From Bacteroidaceae bacterium (GTDB taxonomy: Bacteria; Bacteroidota; Bacteroidia; Bacteroidales; Bacteroidaceae): 64,000 nt of DNA. The position numbers and the translations under genes were made by a program. Location: the NCBI GenBank assembly GCA_017617235.1, contig JAFZWQ010000041.1, positions 20,144-84,143 of the forward strand, given 5' to 3'. This document shows, piece after piece, positions 42,544 to 49,192 of the stretch. How positions within the stretch are numbered: position 1 is the stretch's first letter; every line of letters begins with the position of its first letter. The notes below the pieces were generated by a model. The model searched no databases. It was not told the DNA's origin and saw only the letters and a list, made by a program, of their open reading frames with translations.

Positions 42544-42753
42544 ATGATGAAACTGATGCTCATAGTCCTGGCCATAGTGGCAATTAGCATGTTGCTGCTG
42601 ACGGTGAACATATGGCTTCGCGGAGGCGAATTTCGCAGCCAGCACATTGGGCAGAGCAAAGAGATGCGCCGTCGCGGCATACACTGCGTGCAGTCGATGG
42701 ATGCGATGGAGAGAAAAGAAAAGAGAAAGCAGCGAGTAAGCGAGAGCAGATGA
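42544..42753 (+). CDS. Small conserved-looking membrane protein
   Basis: The 69-aa product has one TM helix (about 4-23) and a short cytoplasmic or periplasmic part with 'GGEFRSQHIGQSKEMRRRGIHCVQSMD'-like composition. This resembles a small Bacteroidetes family I have seen as hypothetical; the single Cys and the HIG and GI motifs stand out. The C-terminal KEKRKQRVSESR is low-complexity and the stop falls at the first base of a palindrome (42751-42766). It heads a two-gene unit with the OmpH-like gene. Confidence 0.6.
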   Translation: MMKLMLIVLAIVAISMLLLTVNIWLRGGEFRSQHIGQSKEMRRRGIHCVQSMDAMERKEKRKQRVSESR

Positions 42754-42783
42754 AAACTTGTTTTCAGTATGCCGAGCGAGAGC
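42740..42783. repeat. Palindrome with flanking GCGAGAGC direct repeats
   Basis: TGAAAACTTGTTTTCA (42751-42766) is a near-perfect palindrome (7-bp arms, TT centre) flanked by GCGAGAGC at 42740-42747 and again at 42776-42783. The palindrome starts at the stop codon of the small membrane protein gene. It looks like a dispersed intergenic repeat. Confidence 0.45.
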
Positions 42784-42835
42784 TGGTTAGAACGAAGTAC
42801 AAAACTGAGATAAAAGATAATAATTAAATATTAGA

Positions 42836-43468
42836 ATGAAGAAGTTTTATTTAATGGCCCTCGCTGCAGGGCTGATGGGTTTGACAAGTTGTGGTAACAA
42901 GGCAGAAGTTGCCCCTGAAACAGAGGCAGAACCCGAAGAGACCAAGGAACTGAAGATTGCCTATGTCGAAATCGACACACTGATGGCCCAGTATCAGTTC
43001 TGCAAGGACTATACCGAACTGGCCAACGTGGAAGGCGAGAACATACAGCGCACGCTCACTGGCAAACAGCGCACACTGGAACAGCACGCTGCCGCCATGC
43101 AGAAGAAATACGAGTCGAACGGCTTTACCAGCCAAGAAGAACTGACCCGCGCACAGCAGTCGCTGCAGACCGAACAGCAGGCTCTGCAGGAACTGTCGGA
43201 ACGCCTGCAAGCATCTTTCATGGAGGAGCAGGCCAAGTACAACGAAGAGATGCGCGACTCTATCCAGCAGTTCCTGAAGTTGTACAACAAGACCAAGAAA
43301 TACGACTTCATCATGGCTAAGGCTGGCGACAACATGCTGCTGGCCAACCCCAAGTACGACATCACCAACGAAGTGCTGAAGGGTCTGAACAAACGTTACA
43401 AGATTAAGCCCGAAGTTGCCGAAAAAATCAAGAAAGACGACAAAAAGTCCGACGAAAAGAAGAAATAA
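42836..43468 (+). CDS. OmpH/Skp-like periplasmic chaperone lipoprotein
   Basis: The 210-aa product has a lipoprotein signal (GLTSC, Cys19), an acidic linker and then the OmpH pattern: 'KIAYVEIDTLMAQYQFCKDY', a long coiled coil rich in Gln and Glu (about 65-140), and 'YDFIMAKAGDNMLLANPKYDITNEVLKGLNKRYK' closing the core. Skp trimers hold unfolded outer-membrane proteins. Being a lipoprotein is a departure from E. coli Skp but common in Bacteroidetes paralogues. The tail is Lys/Asp-rich. Confidence 0.88.
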   Translation: MKKFYLMALAAGLMGLTSCGNKAEVAPETEAEPEETKELKIAYVEIDTLMAQYQFCKDYTELANVEGENIQRTLTGKQRTLEQHAAAMQKKYESNGFTSQEELTRAQQSLQTEQQALQELSERLQASFMEEQAKYNEEMRDSIQQFLKLYNKTKKYDFIMAKAGDNMLLANPKYDITNEVLKGLNKRYKIKPEVAEKIKKDDKKSDEKKK

Positions 43469-43484
43469 CGAACCAACACAACAT

Positions 43485-43516
43485 AAAAAGAGGATGCACG
43501 GATGCATCCTCTTTTT
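43485..43516. terminator. Bidirectional terminator between ompH-like and cohesin-like genes
   Basis: AAAAAGAGGATGCA and TGCATCCTCTTTTT form a perfect 14-bp stem with loop CGGA, with T runs in both directions. It serves the two converging genes. Confidence 0.92.
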
Positions 43517-43537
43517 CTTTGCCCTTTCAATCTGCTC

Positions 43538-45196
43538 TTACTTCACCAGCACCTTGCGGCGATTGCGGATGTATATACCCGTGGTGGGTTTTGCTATCCG
43601 GCGACCGCTCAGGTCGTAGTAAGTCTGTGCTTCAGTATCTGAGGCGTGAGCGGAAAGGATGGCATCGTCCAAATCCTGTGCTTCTTCTACACGGAAGGTG
43701 GAGCCATTGTCCGTCAAACTACCATTGGCTGTCCAGAACTGCAGGGGACCGCTATTGCCACCGAACTGGTTGATACAGGTGTTTTCTGTGCCTGTTACAC
43801 GCAGCACGAAACCATCGCCATTGGGCAGCAAATCCCAACTATAGTCGCCTGCACGCATCACGGCATTGTCGCCGTCCTTTGTCAGTGTCTCGTCGAAACC
43901 AGTCGTGCGGTTATATACCTTCACATAATAGGGATTGCCGCCAAAGGCCCAATGGTATTCCTTCGTCTTCAACGCATCACCAGCATTCTGTGTGGGATAG
44001 TACGGCTCTGTGGCCTGCTTGCCCACATAGTAGCCGCTGCGGATGTGCATATTGTACCACTTGGCTGCATCGAGCGTCTTCGAGAACTGGAAGGGACCGT
44101 TCCACGTAGCCGTGTAGGTGACTGTGATGTCATCATTGACCGTTGTGGGCTGATTGCCGGATTTCTCCAGCGTAATAAAACTGTTGTTCAGCAAGGCTGG
44201 CGGTTCAGGCAGAGCGTCACCAATGGATACTTCCGCTGTTGCCGTTGCCACAACCTTACCATCATATTTTACTTCGTAGGTTACCGTACAGATTTGTTTG
44301 GCAGCCAATGCTAGAGCCTCTTTCGGGTCAAAATCGTCTATATACTCAATCTGCCAGCGATTACCGTCATCGGGAGCATTCCAGGCATCGATAACGATGT
44401 TACCGTTGTTATTGAAATAAAGTGTTTCGCCTGCTGCGTTCTTGGTAAAGAGCATGTACTTGTAGTCGCCATCGGCATGGGTGTCGTCGAAGGTGATGGG
44501 CGAACCCAAGCGGTTGACGAAACTACCATCATAGAGCAGGTACTTCTTGTTCACAGGGCTGTACAGGTACTGCGCACCATTGTAGGTGATGATGGCGAAG
44601 CACTTGTCTTCTTCCGTTGCATCCGTTCTCGTCTGACCTGCTGCCAGTCCTGTTGCGTCTGCGTTCAGCACCAGTCCGCCACGTCTGCAAGTCAGGGCGT
44701 ACAGTACTTCGTTGCTGAATCCTTCCGGTTCAGGCTCTGTCACCGTCACGTTAAACTGGGCATTGCTGCACTCGTGGCTTACGGCATCCTCGCCACTGAT
44801 GGAGGCCGTGCGGATGGTGTAGAGCTGGCCAGTAGCGTTTGTGGCAGCGTTGCCTGCTGTCACTGGGATGCGCAGCAGCTCGCCGTCCTTGAACTGCTTC
44901 AGGTCCATGCTGTAGAGCACAAAGAGCAAGTCGCCCGACTCGAGCGTTTGCACACTGAGGGTATGCCCGTCGGTGGCTGCGCCAAGGGTTACGTTATCCG
45001 TTGTGGCTGTCAAGCCAGTAGGAAGTTGAAGGTTGAATTGCAGGGCGGTCATGGATGTTGCGCCCGTGAGCGACACCGTCAACTCCGTCTGCTCGCCCGT
45101 CTGCACCTCTATCGGTTGCACTGAGAGCGTCTGGGCACTCACGCTGCCGACTATCGCCAATAACGCGATTATAATATATTGTATTCGATGTCTCAT
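43538..45196 (-). CDS. Secreted protein with N-terminal cohesin-like domain and C-terminal sorting-like tail
   Basis: The 552-aa product has a signal peptide (cleavage near SVSAQ). Residues about 22-150 show a cohesin-type beta-sandwich pattern: 'LSVQPIEVQTGEQTELTVSLTGATSMTALQFNLQLPTGLT', then 'LLRIPVTAGNAA'. Two similar regions follow (about 170-290 and 385-505) with 'YNGAQYLYSPVNKKYLLY' and 'WDLLPNGDGFVLRV', suggesting lectin-like beta-trefoil or sandwich modules. The end reads YDLSGRRIAKPTTGIYIRNRRK, close to that of the GH43-like protein. It lies 14 bp downstream of a gene with a half-dockerin. Binding between the two is inference. Confidence 0.72.
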   Translation of the reverse strand: MRHRIQYIIIALLAIVGSVSAQTLSVQPIEVQTGEQTELTVSLTGATSMTALQFNLQLPTGLTATTDNVTLGAATDGHTLSVQTLESGDLLFVLYSMDLKQFKDGELLRIPVTAGNAATNATGQLYTIRTASISGEDAVSHECSNAQFNVTVTEPEPEGFSNEVLYALTCRRGGLVLNADATGLAAGQTRTDATEEDKCFAIITYNGAQYLYSPVNKKYLLYDGSFVNRLGSPITFDDTHADGDYKYMLFTKNAAGETLYFNNNGNIVIDAWNAPDDGNRWQIEYIDDFDPKEALALAAKQICTVTYEVKYDGKVVATATAEVSIGDALPEPPALLNNSFITLEKSGNQPTTVNDDITVTYTATWNGPFQFSKTLDAAKWYNMHIRSGYYVGKQATEPYYPTQNAGDALKTKEYHWAFGGNPYYVKVYNRTTGFDETLTKDGDNAVMRAGDYSWDLLPNGDGFVLRVTGTENTCINQFGGNSGPLQFWTANGSLTDNGSTFRVEEAQDLDDAILSAHASDTEAQTYYDLSGRRIAKPTTGIYIRNRRKVLVK

Positions 45197-45210
45197 AAGT
45201 CAAATATTAT

Positions 45211-45681
45211 TTATTTTTTCCAGGTTATTGTAAATGTTTCTCCTGCAAGATTATCAATTTGTACCCATGAACTTCTATATCCTGCAGGAACAGCTATATC
45301 AGTATTAGCAAGCCAGCCATTTGTTGCATCATTACCACCTGAATCTATAATTGTTGGAGTACCCCATGAGATTGGGAATACAAATGCTGTTACCGTATCA
45401 CCAGTAGTATGATTTGCATGTATTTTTGTGATAGGTGTTTCAGAATAATGATTGAAATCCGATTCCATAATTACATAACCATCTGTTTCACCGAAATAAT
45501 AATTATTCTTAGGAGTAGTATCATTACCTTTCTTCATAATGGCGATAATGGCGGCGATGTCAGCTACATCCACTTTGCCATCACCATTCACATCCCCCTT
45601 GACGGGTGTGTTCTCACTCTGTGCAAATGCACCTACACTCACAAGCAGCATTGCTGCAAAAATCATTAAGAATCGTTTCAT
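45211..45681 (-). CDS. Small secreted protein with one dockerin-type calcium repeat
   Basis: The 156-aa product has a signal peptide (cleavage after AFA, residue 20) and then 'KGDVNGDGKVDVADIAAIIAIMKKG' (about 28-52, shown here as family pattern). This is the calcium loop and helix of a type I dockerin repeat, with Asp30, Asn32, Asp34, Lys36 and Asp41 in EF-hand-like positions. Only one of the usual two repeats is present. The remaining 100 residues are beta-rich with no family I recognise. It lies directly upstream of the cohesin-like gene. Confidence 0.75.
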   Translation of the reverse strand: MKRFLMIFAAMLLVSVGAFAQSENTPVKGDVNGDGKVDVADIAAIIAIMKKGNDTTPKNNYYFGETDGYVIMESDFNHYSETPITKIHANHTTGDTVTAFVFPISWGTPTIIDSGGNDATNGWLANTDIAVPAGYRSSWVQIDNLAGETFTITWKK

Positions 45682-45715
45682 AGTTGTTAAGTTTTTAATT
45701 ATTTGGTTAATAGAA

Positions 45716-46048
45716 TTATTTGAGATATTCTTTCAATTTGTTAGGCTGCATATTGGGATAAACATGATTGATGTTCTTTTCATGTTCTTTAGCCCTTTTT
45801 CGCATTTCCACTTGTATGTCCTTTGGGGGCGCATCTTTTCTATTTTGCATTACAGCGAGATACTCTTGTTCTAAACAATAATAAGCCATCGTTTGTTCTG
45901 CAAGGCTTTGAAAAGTTTCTTTTCGTTTAGTAAACCTGTAAATTTTCACAGTCAAAAAGGTTCCAAAGATGGTTAAAACACCTAAAAAAATTTCTGCGAT
46001 TGGCTTTAGATAAGAAGCTACAATCTGAATGATTTGTAAAGTATCCAT
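45716..46048 (-). CDS. Orphan small membrane protein, 110 aa
   Basis: One TM helix (about 12-36, in LKPIAEIFLGVLTIFGTFL and flanks) is followed by a basic stretch (KIYRFTKRKE) and a helical, charged cytoplasmic tail. I recognise no family. It stands just below the structured non-coding element at 46091-46289 on the same strand, so that element could be its leader. Its codon use looks more AT-rich than its neighbours', as do the DUF2442/DUF4160 genes, which may indicate acquired DNA. Confidence 0.6.
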   Translation of the reverse strand: MDTLQIIQIVASYLKPIAEIFLGVLTIFGTFLTVKIYRFTKRKETFQSLAEQTMAYYCLEQEYLAVMQNRKDAPPKDIQVEMRKRAKEHEKNINHVYPNMQPNKLKEYLK

Positions 46049-46090
46049 GTTTGTTTCGTTTTAGGAATCTTAGTTCGGTGCTTTGCAACA

Positions 46091-46289
46091 GGACACAAAA
46101 AGAAAACGTGGACTTGTTACTTCGTCTACGTTTCTCGAGGCATCGCCAAACACCTATGCAATCATATCCGAGTAAAAGCCCACGCCATCGGCGTGAGCAT
46201 CCGTGCTCTTACTCTTGATTGCTTCTTGATTTTGGCGAAATTTCGAGAAACAAGAATCTAAGCGGACGCTTCTTCCAATATGTCCTTTT
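46091..46289. ncRNA. Strongly structured non-coding element (candidate RNA or MITE-like)
   Basis: Nested complementary arms are visible in this gene-free stretch. AACGTGGAC (46104-46112) pairs with GTCTACGTT (46124-46132). GTTTCTCGAGGCATCGCCAAA (46130-46150) is an imperfect inverse of 46231-46251. GCAATCA (46158-46164) pairs with TGATTGC (46216-46222). GAGTAAAAGC (46170-46179) pairs with GCTCTTACTC (46205-46214) with one mismatch. CACGCC-ATC-GGCGTG (46181-46195) forms the tip. GGACA (46091-46095) and TGTCC (46285-46289) could close it. No ORF fits. Strand of function is unknown. Confidence 0.55.
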
Positions 46290-46316
46290 TATGTTATCTT
46301 AGCCCATAGGCAATTC

Positions 46317-46358
46317 TGGTTATTAGGTTAATAGTTTAATCGCTTATTAGCTTAATGG
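46317..46358. repeat. TTAATGG/TTAG-type simple repeat
   Basis: GGTTATTAGGTTAATAGTTT and the following bases repeat a loose 9-10-bp unit. The same kind of sequence lies at 17383-17415 between addA and addB. Both are intergenic. Confidence 0.5.
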
Positions 46359-46676
46359 TTATTGAATATCTTCGGCGACACAAGGGACTGCGCTTTCTTG
46401 AATAGAATAATTTACGACTCGTTCCTTTGTTACACTTCCTGAATGCAGTTGCTCGATAGGAAATATCAGATCCCAGTTCTTGCCCCAGACGATGTTTCCA
46501 TTCTCCAGTTTAAACTGGCTGAATTTCTTTTCATCGAGGTATTTGTTGTATTGCGGATGGGGGTGACGACGGATAAACTCACCGATATTGACTGTCTGTG
46601 AGGTGTTGTCACTGAACTGCAGGGTTACCGACAGGTTTCCAGCATTCGTGGCATCTGTAATATACAAGCGTCCCAT
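46359..46676 (-). CDS. DUF2442 domain protein
   Basis: I start at the ATG at 46676 (105 aa), where 'MGRLYITDATNAGNLSVTLQ' opens a beta-strand domain. The earlier part of the longer frame overlaps the upstream gene. 'TVNIGEFIRRHPHPQYNKYLDEKKFSQFKLENGNIVWGKN' is the typical DUF2442 order (a strand giving the ceiling residues, then 'G.I.WGKNWDLIFP'). It lies 2 bp after a DUF4160 gene. The pair is often listed as a toxin-antitoxin-like module; evidence for activity is thin. Confidence 0.78.
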   Translation of the reverse strand: MGRLYITDATNAGNLSVTLQFSDNTSQTVNIGEFIRRHPHPQYNKYLDEKKFSQFKLENGNIVWGKNWDLIFPIEQLHSGSVTKERVVNYSIQESAVPCVAEDIQ

Positions 46677-46678
46677 CT

Positions 46679-46981
46679 TTACAACTTTTTCCGTATGTTT
46701 GTGCTTCTGACTACCTGTTTCATCACAAAGAACCGAACCCACTTTGAAATGATGTTCTTCTGATATTTACAAATGAATGCTTCGGCTGTCTTCTTATCTT
46801 TTCCCGATAATGGCTCCTCTCCATCCTTTTCCCTTACTTTTATTTCCACGAGTTCGCCATTCAGCATAATGAGCTCAAAGATGCTTTGGCATCCACCATG
46901 AGTAACGTGCACATGAATGGGTTCATGCTCGTTGGAGTAGAAAAAGAAAATGAATCCGAAGTATTCAAATATCTTTGGCAT
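46679..46981 (-). CDS. DUF4160 domain protein
   Basis: I start at the ATG at 46981 (100 aa), matching the family start 'MPKIFEYFGFIFFFYSNEHE'. The motif 'EPIHVHVTHGGCQSIFEL' (HVHV) is the family signature, and the C-terminal half is helical and basic. The function is unproven; DUF4160 commonly precedes DUF2442 as here. The translated sequence is AT-rich and Lys/Phe-rich compared with the flanking glycosidase genes. Confidence 0.78.
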   Translation of the reverse strand: MPKIFEYFGFIFFFYSNEHEPIHVHVTHGGCQSIFELIMLNGELVEIKVREKDGEEPLSGKDKKTAEAFICKYQKNIISKWVRFFVMKQVVRSTNIRKKL

Positions 46982-47705
46982 TTCCACATGGATTAGGTTT
47001 CTCGTGACAAAGATACGATTAAGTGAGTGAAAATGCAAATGTATTTGCAGAAAATCGTTTCATTAGTACGCTTGCGTAATACAATAGAGCAAGAATAAGT
47101 GAGTAAAAAGCCAAATATATTTGAGTTTTTTCGAGCGAGAGTATCTAAAACCGCAGGTTAAAGATACAAAGAAAAAGAGAAAGTTTGCTGCAAAAAATGT
47201 TTTTGAAAAAAGATGCTAACACCTCATGGAACAGGGCCGAAAGTACGATAAATAGAGGGGAGAAGGCCTATGAGGTGTTGTCTGAACACCTCATGCAGAC
47301 CTCATGTAGACCTGTTGATGAGGTGTTGATGAGGTGTTGGAGAAACACCTCATGCGGTTAGAAGGCCGATAAACAAAGGGATGTAAGGCTGTTCTATGAG
47401 GTGTTAGTATTTTTTTTGAAAAAGGCTAAGGGCTAAAGGCAAAAGGCTAAGGGCAAAAGGATTTCCAGCGGAGCGACGTGTTGATGGGGATGAGATGACG
47501 CGTGAACTGGTGCGGAGCGACACATCGTTTCGCTTGACACACAATTGTGTGACAAGGGAAGCGATACTAATCCTACATGCATAGGAATACTAATCCTTCC
47601 GAGGGAGGAATACTAACGCTACCGACGGAGCGTTGCAACGCTAGGCGCCTAACGATGTGACGCTCGGGCGGTAGCGTTGGGACGCTCGGTGGAAAAGACA
47701 AAACG
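46982..47705. other. Gene-free mosaic of palindromes, 724 bp
   Basis: No ORF of useful length is present. Parts, left to right: AT-rich leader of the DUF4160 gene; a hairpin array built from AACACCTCAT/ATGAGGTGTT (47216-47407); AAGGCTAAGGG-type short repeats (47420-47460); the palindrome CACACAATTGTGTG (47538-47551); three ATACTAA repeats (47564-47616); GCGTTGCAACGC (47629-47640), AGGCGCCT (47643-47650) and ACGCTACC/GGTAGCGT (47616-47623 with 47670-47677). It sits downstream of the GH105 gene. Confidence 0.7.
47216..47417. repeat. Hairpin array of AACACCTCAT / ATGAGGTGTT
   Basis: The 10-mer AACACCTCAT occurs at 47218, 47285 and 47344, and its exact complement ATGAGGTGTT at 47270, 47318, 47329 and 47396. 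Two perfect 10-bp hairpins result: 47270-47294 (loop GTCTG) and 47329-47353 (loop GGAGA). The outermost copies form a 12-bp pair (CTAACACCTCAT, ATGAGGTGTTAG), and on the plus strand that pair is followed by an 8-T run at 47410-47417. Confidence 0.85.
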
Positions 47706-49082
47706 TTATTTCACGGCCTCGCCCTTGCCGTCCTCGGTGAGGTAGAAGAGGGGGGCCTCGTTGGTCTGCGGCTGTTCGTAGTAGTGCAGGCCGGAGTCGT
47801 TGGTGCGGGGGTGCCAGTTATCCAGGAGTCGCAGCATTTCGGCAGCGGCCCAGATGGCAGGTCCGTAGCCGTGGGCAGCAGCTGCGCTGACGGGACGATA
47901 GTAGTAGAAGGCGGGGTCGAAGGCCATGCCGGTGCCCACACAGGTGCCTGCAACACGTCCGTCGCGGGTGATTTGGGTGGCCAGGGCGTTCCAGCCGAGC
48001 TGTGCCACAGGACCATAGGTGATGCCTTCGAGCCAACCCTGGTTCACGGCACGGGCTATGGCATAGGTGTAGATGGCTGTGGCGCTGGTTTCGAGATAGG
48101 AATCGTTGCGGTCCAGCAGTTGGTGCCAGAATCCCTCGCTGGACTGGTAGGAGGCCAGGCCGCGCACGTGTTTGCGGAGTTGTTCGAGGATGAAGGGGCG
48201 GTCGGGATGCGACTCGGGCAGCATGTCGAGCAGTTCGACGGTGGTGAGCAGGGCCCATCCGTTGGCACGTGCCCAGTGATAGGTGGGCTGGTCCTGCAGG
48301 CCCTCGACATAGCCGTGACGGTAGATGCCCTTTTCGGGAACCCACATGCGGCTGACGAAGTTACGGTACATGGTGGCAGCCTCGTCGAAGTACTTGCTGT
48401 CGCCGGTATATACGCCGCGATAGGCGATGGTGGGGATGCCCATGTACATATCGTCGAGCCAGATGGTGTTGCGCTGGGGACGATGACGGGCAAAGGTGCG
48501 GTCGGGCAGGCGGTACTGCTGGTTCTCGACGAAATCGAAATAATTCTCGATTATCGGATTTAATTCTTCACTTTTAATTTTTAACTTTTCATTTTTCACT
48601 GCTTTCATCATCGCTGTACACATGGTGCCGCAATCGTCCAGGGCACGCGGGTGCAGAATCTGTTCCATCTGGGCATCCTGGCATTCGGCCTGCTCGCGGA
48701 ACTGCGGAGCCACCTCGGCAATGAACTGGAAACGGGTCTTCACGTAATCGCTGTAGCGTTGGTCGCCCGTAACCTCGGCTGCTGCCAACAGTGCCTGATA
48801 GGTGATGCCCCATTCGTAGGAACCGATGCGGAAAGCGCCACGTTCCAGCGTGCCATCGTCCTTCAGGGCATGGGGTGTCTGTTCGTCGACATAGCGGAAG
48901 ATGCGGTCGAGGGCATCCAACACGCTGTCCTTCTGCACTTCCCCGTACGGAATCTTATAGTCGGGCTTCAACAGATGCAGGGGGGTGGTAGAATCGTTGA
49001 CCTCTTCTTCCTGCACATTTTGTTTGGTACACTGTACACTGAGGGCTGCCAGAAGCAGCAGAAACATGGATTTTGCTTTCAT
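47706..49082 (-). CDS. Unsaturated rhamnogalacturonyl hydrolase-like lipoprotein (GH105/GH88)
   Basis: The enzyme removes the unsaturated uronic acid left by pectin or rhamnogalacturonan lyases. The 458-aa product has a lipoprotein signal (SVQC, Cys18) and the (alpha/alpha)6-barrel pattern: 'YEWGITYQALLAAAEVTGD', 'WLDDMYMGIPTIAYRG' with the Asp pair that includes the catalytic acid of YteR-type enzymes, 'YHWARANGWALLTTVELLDMLP', and 'SATAIYTYAIARAVNQGWL'. Residues about 161-174 (VKNEKLKIKSEELN) come from AT-repeat DNA (48556-48603). It is divergent to the PL26-like gene, which fits a shared RG-I role. Confidence 0.88.
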   Translation of the reverse strand: MKAKSMFLLLLAALSVQCTKQNVQEEEVNDSTTPLHLLKPDYKIPYGEVQKDSVLDALDRIFRYVDEQTPHALKDDGTLERGAFRIGSYEWGITYQALLAAAEVTGDQRYSDYVKTRFQFIAEVAPQFREQAECQDAQMEQILHPRALDDCGTMCTAMMKAVKNEKLKIKSEELNPIIENYFDFVENQQYRLPDRTFARHRPQRNTIWLDDMYMGIPTIAYRGVYTGDSKYFDEAATMYRNFVSRMWVPEKGIYRHGYVEGLQDQPTYHWARANGWALLTTVELLDMLPESHPDRPFILEQLRKHVRGLASYQSSEGFWHQLLDRNDSYLETSATAIYTYAIARAVNQGWLEGITYGPVAQLGWNALATQITRDGRVAGTCVGTGMAFDPAFYYYRPVSAAAAHGYGPAIWAAAEMLRLLDNWHPRTNDSGLHYYEQPQTNEAPLFYLTEDGKGEAVK

Positions 49083-49106
49083 CGTCTAATTCATTAGTTT
49101 ACGGGA

Positions 49107-49166
49107 CAAAGATAGTAATTTTTTTTCAATGCCAATTGGTCTTGTCAGGAAAAAACACTAACTTCG
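49107..49166. promoter_or_regulatory. Divergent GH105 / PL26 promoters around CCAATTGG
   Basis: CAAAGATA (49107-49114) reads TATCTTTG on the minus strand for GH105. TAACTTCG (49159-49166) is a weaker plus-strand -7 box for the PL26-like gene. The palindrome CCAATTGG (49132-49139) offers a TTGG -33 element to both, at spacings of about 17 and 19 bp. Confidence 0.5.
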
Positions 49167-49192
49167 CAACATGATTCTTTACGCATGAACCT

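Noticed and set aside
47216-47417. Possible CRISPR array
   Set aside because: Repeat copies alternate in orientation and are separated by short uneven gaps; there are no regular spacers and no cas genes in the window.
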